64,000 bases of DNA from Desulfobacteraceae bacterium (GCA_014237395.1 JABZFP010000043.1:157314-221313); one strand, 5' to 3'. Numbered from the stretch's first letter, positions 16,175 through 25,701 are shown. Numbers and translations are program-made. Notes: a model not told the origin generated them from the sequence alone.

Positions 16175-16477
16175 TGATAGCTCCTTATGATGGTGCCCTC
16201 GTACCGATCAGTTGCGAATACCGGAGAGGGGCATGCGGTTTAAGTCGGCGGCTGAGCGACGTGGGTTTGTTTTGCCTCTTGGATTTGGCCGGTCAAAGAC
16301 AATAAGCAGGCGGCGTCCCTAAATCAAGTCGGCTATTTTCATGCGGTTGACGACGCATCATGGTTTTTCTAAGATGTCGGCTCACGCGCCGTGCGTGTGG
16401 CGGTGATTCAGGCAAGTCGACATTGCTGGCGCATCAGACGCCTTTGTTGATACCTCAGAACAGGGAGATCGAAAAAA
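16175..16477. other. Intergenic stretch, 303 bases
   Basis: This region separates two divergent genes and must hold their promoters. I see no convincing hexamer pair, gene, repeat or structured RNA. Confidence 0.3.
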
Positions 16478-17476
16478 ATGCCGCCGACTCTCAATCCCGG
16501 ACGCCTGCTGGGGCTTTCCGGTTCTTACTGGCAGACCTGTGCGCTGCATGCCGGCGTTAAATTGGGACTGTTTACCGCCATTGGCCGGCATGCGCGCTCC
16601 GCGGAACAGGTTGCGGCGATGATGGATGCCGACCCGCGCGCCGTCACCATGTTAATGAATGCACTGGTGGCAATGGCACTCCTGAAAAAGGAGGGAGGCC
16701 AGTATGCCAACACGGATGAAAGCCGCCTGTTTCTGGATGAATCCTCAGAAACATACCAGGGGCATATCATTCTCCATCACCACCAGTTGATGGCGTCGTG
16801 GGCGGATCTGGAAAAAGCCGTGCGGACCGGGCGCCCGGTGCGCGCGCGTTCGTCTCTCCAGGATGACGAAGCCCGCCGCCATTTCCTGCTGGGGATGTTC
16901 AATCTTGCCATGGGGCTGGCCCCCCGTGTGGCTGCGGCACTGAACCTGACCGGCCGCCGCCGCTTGCTGGACCTCGGAGGCGGTCCCGGCACCTACGCCA
17001 TTCACTTTTGTCAATTTCAGCCCGACATGCAGGCCGTCGTATTCGATCTCCCCGGCACGCGGCCCTTTGCCGAAGATACCATTGCGCGCTTCGGACTATC
17101 GGACCGAATCAAATTTGTCTCCGGCGACTACCTTGAGACACCGTTGCCGGGTCGTTACGACATGATCTGGGTCTCCCACATCCTGCATGCCGAAAATCCG
17201 GCCAATTGCCGGCGCATCATTCGCAAAGCGGTCGATGCGCTCGATGCCGGCGGCAGCTTGATCATTCACGATTTTTTTCTGCATGACACCCTGGACGCTC
17301 CGCTTTTCCCGACCCTTTTTGCACTGAACATGCTGCTGGGAACCGAGGGGGGGCAAGCCTATTCCCAGGCGCAGGTCGAAGTCATGCTTAAGGAGGCCGG
17401 GCTTCAGCGCATCGAACGCCTTCCCCTTGATTCACCCAATGATTCCGGATTGTTGATTGGGTATCGGTCATCCTGA
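16478..17476 (+). CDS. SAM-dependent O-methyltransferase-like enzyme
   Basis: A 332-residue two-domain methyltransferase. Residues 1-95 form a winged-helix dimerisation domain (LFTAIGRHARSAEQVAAMM) typical of plant-like/hydroxyneurosporene O-methyltransferases. The Rossmann domain has the SAM-binding motif DLGGGPG (165-171), the acidic VVFDLPG loop and WVSHILHAE. Members methylate small hydroxylated substrates and some act on other acceptors. No biosynthetic cluster surrounds it, so the substrate is unknown. The ATG follows GGGAGATCGAAAAAA. Confidence 0.85.
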   Translation: MPPTLNPGRLLGLSGSYWQTCALHAGVKLGLFTAIGRHARSAEQVAAMMDADPRAVTMLMNALVAMALLKKEGGQYANTDESRLFLDESSETYQGHIILHHHQLMASWADLEKAVRTGRPVRARSSLQDDEARRHFLLGMFNLAMGLAPRVAAALNLTGRRRLLDLGGGPGTYAIHFCQFQPDMQAVVFDLPGTRPFAEDTIARFGLSDRIKFVSGDYLETPLPGRYDMIWVSHILHAENPANCRRIIRKAVDALDAGGSLIIHDFFLHDTLDAPLFPTLFALNMLLGTEGGQAYSQAQVEVMLKEAGLQRIERLPLDSPNDSGLLIGYRSS

Positions 17477-17512
17477 TGATGAAGGGATGCATCGCTGCCC
17501 GGATGGCATGGT

Positions 17513-17806
17513 CTATTGATGTTTGAGTCCATGGGCTTCCTTGAACCGATGCCATTCCTCGTGGCTGAGACCGTTGTCCTGGTCGGCATCGATAATCTCG
17601 AAAACCTTCATATCGGCCTGCGGAAAATACGCTTCAAATTCCGCTTGTGACACCTGGCCGTCCTGGTTGGTATCCATGTCGCCGAAATGAGCGTTGTAGC
17701 TCGCTGGATCCGGCATGGCGGATTGATGGTATGAGCCGCCTGAATGGCAGGCACTCAAGAGCAACACAAGCATGATGAGCCAGACTGTTTTGGTGATTCG
17801 TGTCAT
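17513..17806 (-). CDS. EF-hand lipoprotein
   Basis: A 97-residue lipoprotein with a signal peptide ending in the lipobox LSAC (Cys20). It carries two calcium-binding loops: D45-x-N-x-D-G-x-V-x-x-x-E56 is a canonical 12-residue EF loop, and D73-x-D-x-D-N-G-L-x-x-x-E84 is a second near-canonical loop. It would bind calcium in the periplasm or at a membrane surface. It is convergent with the methyltransferase gene. No partner is evident. Confidence 0.85.
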   Translation of the reverse strand: MTRITKTVWLIMLVLLLSACHSGGSYHQSAMPDPASYNAHFGDMDTNQDGQVSQAEFEAYFPQADMKVFEIIDADQDNGLSHEEWHRFKEAHGLKHQ

Positions 17807-18192
17807 TTTTGCTTTTATCCCTCCGTGGTTTAAGTTTCGTCGCGGGCGACGCTGGAATACCCGTTTGCGGTGCCGTTATGCTGATAATGTTAAGACCTCG
17901 GCCACTATCGTCAATGACGCCGCGTGTGCGACAGAATCCCGCCGGGTTTGCGCGGCAGCATGACGCTCTTCCGGTTGCAGGCCGGAGACGGCCGCGATAT
18001 CCATGGATTTCCGGCGTGCCGCCATGCTTCGCGGTGGGCTAATGCATGCTCGTGCGGTGGGGGATTACTGAATGTGTAAACCCGGCGGCCGGGAGATTCC
18101 ATGTTGCAGTGTGAGGGGCAAAAATGTAAAAAGAGGTCAACGTCAAGGTTTTAGTGGACGCCAGGACGCTGGCAAGCGGTTGATAGACGGGT
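17807..18192. other. Intergenic stretch, 386 bases
   Basis: No gene is supported on either strand. The only structure noticed is a 9-base inverted pair, GCCGGGTTT near 17940 and AAACCCGGC near 18078, too far apart to suggest a simple hairpin. The region presumably holds the promoters of two divergent genes. Confidence 0.3.
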
Positions 18193-18441
18193 GTGTCGGG
18201 AAAGGGAAAGGCTTTGATAATCAAAAGAGCTGACGTCAGCGCGCGTGGAGAGCGATACAGTGGTGTCGTAACATTGACCCTGGTGAAAGAACCGGATGGC
18301 TGGACCTACAATGTCGATGGCATGCCGGACGAACGATTTTTACTGACCTGGCGAGCCAAAACGCCGGAAGGGGCGTCGCGTAAATTGCAGGATGTATACG
18401 ACCCCAAGGACTGGCAACTGACGGTCACGGAGACCGTGTGA
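18193..18441 (+). CDS. Conserved-looking small protein overlapping arginase
   Basis: An 82-residue soluble protein beginning with GTG (a TTG at 18214 is an alternative). It is rich in beta-prone and charged residues and ends four bases inside the arginase gene (overlapping GTGA), so the two are translationally coupled. I recognise no family. The tight coupling suggests a shared task with arginase or regulation of its translation. Confidence 0.6.
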   Translation: MSGKGKALIIKRADVSARGERYSGVVTLTLVKEPDGWTYNVDGMPDERFLLTWRAKTPEGASRKLQDVYDPKDWQLTVTETV

Positions 18442-19355
18442 TTTCGCCCTCGCGCGACATTGATATCATCGGATTTCCCATGGACCTGGGGGCCAATCGC
18501 CGTGGTGTGGATATGGGGCCTTCAGCCCTGCGGATCGCCGGGCTGGAAGAGAAACTGACCGCTCTGGGCTATAGGGTCCATGACCAAGGCGATATCGTGA
18601 TCGGTATCAAGGAATGCCAGAAAATCATCAACCCGCGTTTGAAATACATGGATGAAATCGTGCGCACGGCGGCCATCCTCAGTAACCGGGTCGCCTCCTC
18701 ACTGGACCGCGGGCACCTGCCGCTCTGCATTGGAGGGGATCATTCCATGGCGCTGGGCTCCATCGCCGGTGTCGCTGCTCACTGCCGCAACCAAGGCCAT
18801 GAACTTGGCGTTATCTGGCTGGATGCCCATGCCGATGCCAATACGGATGATACGACCCCATCCGGGAATATTCATGGAATGGTGGCGGCGGCAGCTTTAG
18901 GGGTGGGCCATCCGGAATTGACCGGCATCGGCGGTTTTTCGCCGAAACTGGCCCCCCGGCATTTTGCCATTGTGGGTGTCCGGAGCATCGATCCAGCCGA
19001 AAAGGACAATATCCAACAGTTGGGGGTACCCATTTACACCATGACGGATATCGATCGCCGCGGGATGGATGCCGTGATGACCGAGGTGCTGCAGCGCCTG
19101 AAGGCTGTCGATCATATTCATGTCAGTTTTGACCTGGACTGTGTCGATCCGGCTGTTGCCGTCGGGGTGGGCACACCCGTTACCGGCGGATTGACCTACC
19201 GGGAAGCGCATCTGTGTATGGAAACCATTGCCGACCACGGCAGCATGCATTCCATGGATGTGGTCGAAGTCAATCCCATTTTGGATATTCGCAACCAGAG
19301 CGCCCGGTTAGCCAGTGATCTGGTGGCGTCGGGCCTGGGCCAGCGAATTCTTTAG
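18438..19355 (+). CDS. rocF: Arginase
   Basis: A 305-residue ureohydrolase that cleaves arginine to ornithine and urea with two manganese ions. Metal-binding motifs are GGDHS (99-103, His102), DAHAD (129-133) and SFDLDCVDP near residue 230. The arginase-specific N-terminal GFPMDLGANRRGVDMGPSALR and the VEVNP near the C-terminus are present, which favours arginase over agmatinase. The GTG start overlaps the preceding small gene by four bases. No urease or other arginine-pathway gene is adjacent. Confidence 0.9.
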   Translation: MISPSRDIDIIGFPMDLGANRRGVDMGPSALRIAGLEEKLTALGYRVHDQGDIVIGIKECQKIINPRLKYMDEIVRTAAILSNRVASSLDRGHLPLCIGGDHSMALGSIAGVAAHCRNQGHELGVIWLDAHADANTDDTTPSGNIHGMVAAAALGVGHPELTGIGGFSPKLAPRHFAIVGVRSIDPAEKDNIQQLGVPIYTMTDIDRRGMDAVMTEVLQRLKAVDHIHVSFDLDCVDPAVAVGVGTPVTGGLTYREAHLCMETIADHGSMHSMDVVEVNPILDIRNQSARLASDLVASGLGQRIL

Positions 19356-19472
19356 CGGCGTCCGAAAACCGCTTTCCCGGCATCGCCATGCGCATTACCC
19401 GAACCGTCCACCGATCCATCGGGTCCCTCGAGGGCACTCACCTGTAACCCCCACCACAGAGAGGATGGGCTC

Positions 19473-21887
19473 ATGCTGGAACAGTTTGAAACGGCAGCCG
19501 AAGCACTTCGTCATGTCTGCGACCCACGTCAATTCGATTTTAGCGATACATCCGCGTTGCCGCCGCTGGAAGTGGTGATCGGCCAGGAGCGCGCGGTACA
19601 GGCCATTGATTTCGGCCTTAGCATGAAAAGCGCCGGTTACAATATTTTTGTCACCGGTCCGGTGGGCACCGGGAAACAGACGATCGTGGGCGATATCGTG
19701 GGCAAGTATGCCCGGGAACAGCCCCGCCCCGATGACTGGTGCCTGGTCAATAATTTTCAGGATGAATACCGTCCAGTTGCGATTGCGGTGCCGGCCGGCC
19801 GGGCTTTTGAGTTTTCGAAACGCATGACCAAAGTGGTTGCCGATCTGCGCGCAGCCTTGCCGAAAATTTTTGCCGATAAAGAATTTCTCGACCGGCAGGC
19901 GCGTCTTCAGGAGAAATATGCCCGCACCCAGGAAACCCTGTTCGGCCAGTTGGAAACCAAGGCGGCGGAGAACAATCTCCGCATCAACCGGACGAAGATG
20001 GGTTACCAGACGCTGGCCTTGAAAGACAACCAGCCCATCACCAAAGAGGATTTTGCCGCCCTGCCCGAAACGGAACAGGCCCGGATCAAGGAAACCATCC
20101 GCGCTTTCCAGTCTGTCATCGAGGAGACGGAACAGAGCACAAGCCAGGTTGTTCAACAGCACCAGTCGGATTTGGAAAAGCTGATGCAGGAGGCGGCGCT
20201 GTTCATTATTCGCCGCCGATTGAATGTCGTCCGCACGGTGTTTGAGGGCTGCCCACCGGTATTGAGCTATCTGGATCACGTTCAGGAGGATATGCTTGAA
20301 AACATCCATTTTTTCCTTCCAACCCCCGAAGAGCATACCACTGCGGGTGAAAATGACAGCCAAATCAGTCCCTTCAGTTTCAAGCGCTATATCGTCAACG
20401 TTTTGGCCGACCGAAAGACCATGCAAGGGGCGCCGGTCATTTTTGAGTCCAACCCGACCTACCAGAATGTGTTGGGCCATATTGAGAAACGCGCCTATCT
20501 CGGCGGAGTGAAGACCGATTTTACAATGGTTCAGGGAGGGGCGCTGCTGCGTGCCAATGGCGGCTACCTGATCATGGAGGTCGAATCCCTGATGATGAAC
20601 GCGATGGTATGGGAAGCACTCAAGCGGGCCTTGCAGACCAAACTGCTGGGCATTGAAGATATCGTCTCGGAGATGGGTTACGGCGTGACGTCTCTTCGGC
20701 CGCAACCGATACCGCTGGATGTCAAGGTGATCCTGATCGGAAGCTATGCGATCTTTGAAACCCTCCAGAATCATGATTCCAAGTTTGACAAGATTTTCAA
20801 GGTGCGGGCGGATTTCGACTTTGAAACCGATTTAACCCCAGAAACCATTAAGCTTTATGCCCGGTTCATCGCACGAGCCTGCCGTGAGGAAAACCTTCTG
20901 CCGTTCGCAGCGTCGGGTGTGGCGGCGATGGTTGAGTATGGGGAACGGTTTGCCGGGGATCAGCAAAAATTGTCGCTGCGGTTTGGCCCGATCGTCGGAA
21001 TTCTGAAGGAAGCCGACTACTGGGCGCGCAAACAGGAAAACGCCGTTATCACCGACGCACATGTTCAGGTCGCTATCCAGAAACGTCGTTTTCGCTATAA
21101 CCTTTACGAAGAGAAAATGCGGGAATCTTTCGAAAACGAAAGCGTTTTGCTGGATGTCGAGGGGGTCGAGATCGGTCAGGTGAATGCCCTGGCCGTCTAC
21201 CAGATGGGCGATATCGCTTTCGGCCGCCCGAGCCGGATCACGGCGGAAACCTTCATGGGCAAGCCGGGCATCGTCAATATCGAGCGGGAGGCTGATTTGA
21301 GCGGCCGCTCCCATGACAAGGGCGTGATGATTCTGAGCGGCTACCTGGGGCGCACCTTTGCGCAGCAGGCGCCCTTAGGGATTTCCATTAGCCTGACTTT
21401 CGAACAGAGCTACGGACCGATCGACGGCGATAGCGCTTCCTCTACAGAGCTGTACGTTATTCTCTCGAGTTTGGCCGATCTGCCGATTCGGCAGGGCATT
21501 GCGGTGACCGGATCAGTCAACCAGAAGGGCGAGATCCAGGCGATCGGCGGTGTCAACCAGAAAATCGAAGGCTATTTCGATGTCTGCCAAAAGAAAGGGT
21601 TGACGGGTTCCCAAGGGGTGATCATCCCGAAAGCCAACCTTGCCAATCTTATGCTGAAAAGGGAGGTGGTGGAAGCCGTGCGTGCCGGTCGATTTTTTAT
21701 TTACCAGGTTGCCCATGTCACCGAGGGAATCCATATCCTGACCGGTTTACCGACCGGAACGGCGGATGAAACGGGGGCCTATCCGGCCGAAAGCGTGTAT
21801 GGCCGCATCCAGAGCAAGCTGAAATCCTTTCGTGAACGCGCCCGTGAATTGAAGCCCGCCGGGGGCGCGTTGTCGGAAAATGAATGA
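19473..21887 (+). CDS. LonB-like ATP-dependent protease
   Basis: An 804-residue protease of the LonB-like group common in delta-proteobacteria and Firmicutes. An N-terminal AAA part has the Walker A motif GPVGTGKQT (62-70), interrupted by a long coiled insertion (about 115-230). The C-terminal Lon S16 domain has the catalytic Ser in DGDSAS (about residue 654) and the Lys in GGVNQKIEG (about 697). It lacks the N-terminal LAN domain of classical Lon. A classical Lon is also present at 34.7 kb, so the cell has at least two Lon-type proteases. The ATG lies about 14 bases after an AGAGAGG-like site. Confidence 0.9.
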   Translation: MLEQFETAAEALRHVCDPRQFDFSDTSALPPLEVVIGQERAVQAIDFGLSMKSAGYNIFVTGPVGTGKQTIVGDIVGKYAREQPRPDDWCLVNNFQDEYRPVAIAVPAGRAFEFSKRMTKVVADLRAALPKIFADKEFLDRQARLQEKYARTQETLFGQLETKAAENNLRINRTKMGYQTLALKDNQPITKEDFAALPETEQARIKETIRAFQSVIEETEQSTSQVVQQHQSDLEKLMQEAALFIIRRRLNVVRTVFEGCPPVLSYLDHVQEDMLENIHFFLPTPEEHTTAGENDSQISPFSFKRYIVNVLADRKTMQGAPVIFESNPTYQNVLGHIEKRAYLGGVKTDFTMVQGGALLRANGGYLIMEVESLMMNAMVWEALKRALQTKLLGIEDIVSEMGYGVTSLRPQPIPLDVKVILIGSYAIFETLQNHDSKFDKIFKVRADFDFETDLTPETIKLYARFIARACREENLLPFAASGVAAMVEYGERFAGDQQKLSLRFGPIVGILKEADYWARKQENAVITDAHVQVAIQKRRFRYNLYEEKMRESFENESVLLDVEGVEIGQVNALAVYQMGDIAFGRPSRITAETFMGKPGIVNIEREADLSGRSHDKGVMILSGYLGRTFAQQAPLGISISLTFEQSYGPIDGDSASSTELYVILSSLADLPIRQGIAVTGSVNQKGEIQAIGGVNQKIEGYFDVCQKKGLTGSQGVIIPKANLANLMLKREVVEAVRAGRFFIYQVAHVTEGIHILTGLPTGTADETGAYPAESVYGRIQSKLKSFRERARELKPAGGALSENE

Positions 21888-22083
21888 AAACAAGCGGGGG
21901 CGACCTACGGTAGATTGATCGACGGGTGGCGATAAAAAGCTTTATCATTTGGGTGATTTCCATTAATGATGGTGCAGGGACGAAGGTTCCACCGAGGTGG
22001 GCCGGACCGGGCTTCTCCCGAAGCGTGTATCGGCGAACAATGATTTTTTGCGGGAAGCTTCCGGCCGGTTATACGGAGATGAC

Positions 22084-23559
22084 ATGAATCGCGACAACTA
22101 TATTGAATCCCTGCGATCGGAACTGCTCGATCTGGTCGAAGAGCACTTATCGCCGGTTGCCTTGCGATACGGATACAGCGAAGTGCCGCTGGAGGCCACC
22201 ATCAAATGGCGGCCGCTGGTGCTCGTGCTGGGCAACTATTCTTCAGGCAAATCAACCCTGATCAATGATTTTCTGGGCATCAAGATTCAGGCCACCGGGC
22301 AGGCGCCTACGGACGATTCCTTCACGGTCATTACCTATGGCGAACCGGATGCAAATGCTTCGCCGCAGACAGTGCAGGTCGTGGAGTCGCGTGACGGCAA
22401 ATTTTTGCTAAACGATCCCGAGTATCCTTTTGAAACCTTGAAGCGCTACGGACAGCGCTTCGCCGCCCATTTTCGGCTCAAAAAAGTCAATTCGCCATTT
22501 CTCGAAAACCTGGCCATTATCGACACGCCCGGCATGCTGGACAGCATCACCGAGCGGGATCGTGGCTACAACTACCAGGAAGTCATCGGTGACCTGGCGC
22601 AGATGGCGGATCTCGTGCTGGTGCTTTTCGATCCGCACAAGGCCGGCACCGTTCGCGAAACCCATACCAGCCTCAGGGATACCCTTCCGGCCAAAACCTT
22701 TGAAGATCGGGTTCTTTTTGTACTGAACCGTATCGACGAATGCGCGTCGTTGATCGATCTGCTGCAGGTGTACGGCACCCTTTGCTGGAACCTCTCCCAA
22801 ATGACGGGCCGGAAAGACATCCCGCCGATTCGCCTGACCTATTCTCCCCATGCCATGCCCACCCCGCTGGGCGAGTTGGGAAAAGATCTCGACTATCTCC
22901 ACTATCTCGACAACCAGAGAATGGAGCTTAAAGAAGCGGTTCTGCAGGCACCGCGCTACCGATTGGACAACCTGGCCACATTTGTTGAAACCCATGCCGA
23001 GAGGCTTTCGCACTTACTGGAAGCACTCGTCAGCTATGGGACCCGCGCCAACAAATACCGCTTCAAGCAAGTCATGCTGGGACTGCTCATCGGTTTGATC
23101 GCCGGGGGGGCGATCGCCGCAGGATTGGTGGGCGGAGGGCTTCTGGCCCCCGACCCCTATCTTCTGGGCGCCATCGGGGGTGGGGGTGGCCTGCTGGTGT
23201 TCGTGCTCTGGATGAGTACCATCGGGCGCTGGTTGCGACGGCGTTTCCACCGGGAGCAGCTAAAGCAGCTTGATCGATTGACCCCGCTACGCAACCAGAC
23301 CCGCCGCGACAGCTGGCAATCCGTGCGGGATCTGGTGTATATGACGTTGAAACGAACGGAAGGTCGCCTTGCGCTCAAACAGGCCAAAACCGAGCTTCAG
23401 GCCGTCACCCGCGTCTACCAGGAAGGGTCGAAAGACATCCGCGAAGCCTTGAACGAGCTGTCAACGCTGGGCGTCCATGAAGCACCGGCCTGGGCAGCCG
23501 GCAAGGGCGGGGATGCCCATCGTGAATTCCCTTTTTCAGAGCTCTCCCGCGAGGATTGA
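22084..23559 (+). CDS. Dynamin-like GTPase with C-terminal membrane hairpin
   Basis: A 491-residue GTPase of the dynamin/EHD superfamily. The G1 loop GNYSSGKST (50-58), the G2 threonines near 76, G3 DTPG and G4 NRID are all visible. Two adjacent hydrophobic, Gly-rich segments (about 340-385) form a membrane hairpin, and basic helical regions flank them. Proteins like this remodel or tether membranes. The ATG at 22084 follows GGAGATGAC; the frame is open for 87 more bases upstream without a ribosome site. It stands alone downstream of the LonB-like gene. Confidence 0.85.
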   Translation: MNRDNYIESLRSELLDLVEEHLSPVALRYGYSEVPLEATIKWRPLVLVLGNYSSGKSTLINDFLGIKIQATGQAPTDDSFTVITYGEPDANASPQTVQVVESRDGKFLLNDPEYPFETLKRYGQRFAAHFRLKKVNSPFLENLAIIDTPGMLDSITERDRGYNYQEVIGDLAQMADLVLVLFDPHKAGTVRETHTSLRDTLPAKTFEDRVLFVLNRIDECASLIDLLQVYGTLCWNLSQMTGRKDIPPIRLTYSPHAMPTPLGELGKDLDYLHYLDNQRMELKEAVLQAPRYRLDNLATFVETHAERLSHLLEALVSYGTRANKYRFKQVMLGLLIGLIAGGAIAAGLVGGGLLAPDPYLLGAIGGGGGLLVFVLWMSTIGRWLRRRFHREQLKQLDRLTPLRNQTRRDSWQSVRDLVYMTLKRTEGRLALKQAKTELQAVTRVYQEGSKDIREALNELSTLGVHEAPAWAAGKGGDAHREFPFSELSRED

Positions 23560-23646
23560 TCGGGCACATCCCTGTTCGATGCGGCACTCCCCGGACGGCC
23601 CCGTCCTTCCCCCGCCCCTGTTCGTGATCAAAGGATCATGACCGGT

Positions 23647-24189
23647 TTATCGAGGAAGGGGGTTTACCATGCCGGATTGGGCCATCATCAGTCCGGCGAT
23701 GGTTTTAGCGTCTCGAATCTTTCCTGTGCGGATCATTTCCAGCGCTTCCCCATAGTGGAATTCATGGACATCGAGGATTTCATCCGCGTCCAGTTGCTGT
23801 TTGGCCGGCAGGAGGGCTTCCGCCCGGTAGAGATGAATGATTTCATCCGAATAGGCCGGCACCGGCATGATCGCACCCAATGGATGCCATCGCGCCGCGG
23901 TGAAACCGATCTCCTCGGTGAGTTCGCGCTGGGCGCATACCAGGGGCGATTCTCCCGGCTCCATCGTTCCGGCCGGTATTTCCCATATGCTGCCGCCAAC
24001 GGCATAGCGGAACTGCCGTATCAAGACGACCCGGCCCTGTTCCGTTACCGGGACGATGGCGGCTGCACCGGGGTGGCGGATGACATCCAGGGTCGCATCA
24101 ACGCCATTGGGAAGGGTGACGCGGTCGCGGTGGAGGGCAAACACCCGTCCTTCGTGGACAACCGTTGATTCATTGCAGTGGGAGGACAT
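23647..24189 (-). CDS. Nudix hydrolase, ADP-ribose pyrophosphatase type
   Basis: A 180-residue Nudix enzyme. The box G-x5-E-x7-R-E-x2-E-E-x-G is present (GTMEPGESPLVCAQRELTEEIGF), preceded by VVLIRQFRYAVGGSIWEIPAG, typical of ADP-ribose or ADP-sugar pyrophosphatases (NudF-like). It would hydrolyse ADP-ribose to AMP and ribose 5-phosphate. The ATG at 24189 follows AAAGGGGAACC; 99 further upstream bases are open but overlap the divergent region. Confidence 0.88.
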   Translation of the reverse strand: MSSHCNESTVVHEGRVFALHRDRVTLPNGVDATLDVIRHPGAAAIVPVTEQGRVVLIRQFRYAVGGSIWEIPAGTMEPGESPLVCAQRELTEEIGFTAARWHPLGAIMPVPAYSDEIIHLYRAEALLPAKQQLDADEILDVHEFHYGEALEMIRTGKIRDAKTIAGLMMAQSGMVNPLPR

Positions 24190-24428
24190 GGTTCCCCTTT
24201 CGCGTGGTGTGATGTGATGATGCGCAATGGCCAAGGGGGCGCAGCTTGCGCTTGCCGGTATACTTATCGAACCCTGGTACCCTGTCAAGCGTCACATGGC
24301 GCAACTGGAGAAAGCGGTTCGATGACGCCTGTAGATTGACGACGGCGACCGGCATGCCCACCTTGAAGCTGAAGATCACCTGCGCTCACGATGGGGTGCA
24401 TGGAAATCCGGTGCCGGGAATCGCTGCC

Positions 24429-24962
24429 ATGAAACGATGGAACACATTGATCGTCCCGCTGATGGCGGGCCTAACATTGCAGGGCTGCACGGTTATCTCG
24501 CCCAAGATGATGGCCGATGCTTTGACGGATGTATCTTTCACCGAACTGTCACATCATGCCGACACGTATCGGGGTCAGACCGTTATACTGGGAGGCCATG
24601 TCATCGAGGTGCGCAACGAAGCCCGGCAGACGATTATCGTGGTGCTGCAGACCCCCCTGGGTTCCGGTCAGGAACCCCTGCCGCCTGACCGCTCGGAGGG
24701 GCGGTTTATGCTGCAGCATGACGGATTTCTCGATCCGGAAGTTTTCGCCAAAGGACGAACCCTTACCGCAGCGGGCGAGGTTACAGGCGTTATCCGGGAG
24801 ATGATCGATCATGAACCCTACGATTACATCCTGCTGGCGTCCCGTGAAATCCACCTGTGGGAACGCGCGGAAGATTTGTACCGTTATCCGTATCCTTATC
24901 GATCACCTCTTTATGATCCCTGGTATCATCGACATCCCTCGCGCCGCTATCGCTATCGTTAG
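24429..24962 (+). CDS. Slp-family outer-membrane lipoprotein
   Basis: A 177-residue lipoprotein with signal peptide and lipobox LQGC (Cys20). The mature part matches the Slp family (starvation-inducible lipoprotein): YRGQTVILGGHVIEVRNE, then RFMLQHDGFLDPEVFAKGRTLTAAGEVTG and EPYDYILLASREIHLW. The C-terminus is unusually rich in Tyr, Arg and Pro. The function of Slp is poorly known beyond an envelope role. The ribosome site is weak; the start is fixed by the signal peptide. Confidence 0.85.
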   Translation: MKRWNTLIVPLMAGLTLQGCTVISPKMMADALTDVSFTELSHHADTYRGQTVILGGHVIEVRNEARQTIIVVLQTPLGSGQEPLPPDRSEGRFMLQHDGFLDPEVFAKGRTLTAAGEVTGVIREMIDHEPYDYILLASREIHLWERAEDLYRYPYPYRSPLYDPWYHRHPSRRYRYR

Positions 24963-25042
24963 CGAAGGGGGGCGCCGAATGTTTTGACGATTGCTTATGA
25001 AGAGCGCGTATCGCTCGAACACCATTGTCAGGAGGTAACCGC

Positions 25043-25552
25043 ATGACGACTATCGAGGATGCTATCACCAAAGCGATTGACTATGAAACCCGTATCCGTG
25101 ATCTTTACCGCGATGCGGTCGACGGGACCCAAGACCCCAAGGGCAAACGGGTTTTTCAGGCGCTGGCCGATGATGAACAGCGGCATATCGATTATCTCGA
25201 GGCCAAGCGCACCCAATGGCATGCGGAGGGACGGATCCGTTTTGAATCGCTGACATCGCTCATTCCGGACGCCAAGCGCCTCATGGCGGAGGTGGACGCG
25301 CTGAAAGAGACCATGGCCGGCGAGGATCGACGGGATGAAAAACGCATGTTGAGCAAGGCACTGCAGGTGGAGGTTGAAACCAGTGCCTTCTATCGCGATA
25401 TGGTGGCGCAAATGGAGGGCGACGCCCGCGTCATGTTTGCGCGGTTCCTGGAGATCGAGGATGGTCATATCGCCGCGGTCCAGGCCGAGTTGGATTATAT
25501 TAGCCACACGGGGTTCTGGTTCGATTTTCAGGAATTCGATATGGAATACTGA
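25043..25552 (+). CDS. Ferritin-like/rubrerythrin-type protein next to rnf
   Basis: A 169-residue ferritin-like protein with two helix-pair half-sites: YETRIRDLYRDA followed by DDEQRHIDYLE, and VEVETSAFYRDM followed by EIEDGHIAAV. It resembles the protein at 15.1 kb in layout but is not a close copy. The ATG follows a strong AGGAGGT. It lies upstream of the rnf promoter, separated by a hairpin, so it is probably a separate transcript. It likely acts in oxidative-stress or iron handling. Confidence 0.85.
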   Translation: MTTIEDAITKAIDYETRIRDLYRDAVDGTQDPKGKRVFQALADDEQRHIDYLEAKRTQWHAEGRIRFESLTSLIPDAKRLMAEVDALKETMAGEDRRDEKRMLSKALQVEVETSAFYRDMVAQMEGDARVMFARFLEIEDGHIAAVQAELDYISHTGFWFDFQEFDMEY

Positions 25553-25584
25553 TTGCCGGAACCCCGCGCCATCATCGACAAACC

Positions 25585-25622
25585 GCCCCTGGCAGCCGCT
25601 TCGATCGATCTCTGCCAGGGGC
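25585..25622 (+). terminator. Hairpin between ferritin-like gene and rnf promoter
   Basis: GCCCCTGGCAG (25585-25595) and CTGCCAGGGGC (25612-25622) are perfectly complementary, giving an 11-base stem with a 16-base loop that itself contains TCGATCGA. No T run follows, so it is either a terminator needing extra factors or an mRNA-stabilising structure. Confidence 0.45.
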
Positions 25623-25672
25623 TTGCGCTATCCCCCAATCAATCCCCGCACCAAAATTCCCGTCCTTTAGTC

Positions 25673-25701
25673 TTGACACAAAATATGATCTTTAATATTA
25701 G
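25673..25701 (+). promoter_or_regulatory. Sigma70-like promoter of the rnf operon
   Basis: A consensus -35 TTGACA (25673-25678) is followed by a 17-base spacer and TATTAG (25696-25701, four of six). It lies about 90 bases ahead of rnfC in an AT-rich stretch and is well placed to drive the six-gene operon. Confidence 0.65.

Noticed and set aside
18171..18186. Sigma54-like TGGCA...TTG near the small gene before arginase
   Set aside because: The GG to GC spacing is one base short and the -12 GC is missing.
19395..20774. A 459-residue minus-strand open frame opposite the LonB-like gene
   Set aside because: It is antisense to a gene with clear catalytic motifs and shows no family resemblance; long antisense frames are common in GC-rich DNA.
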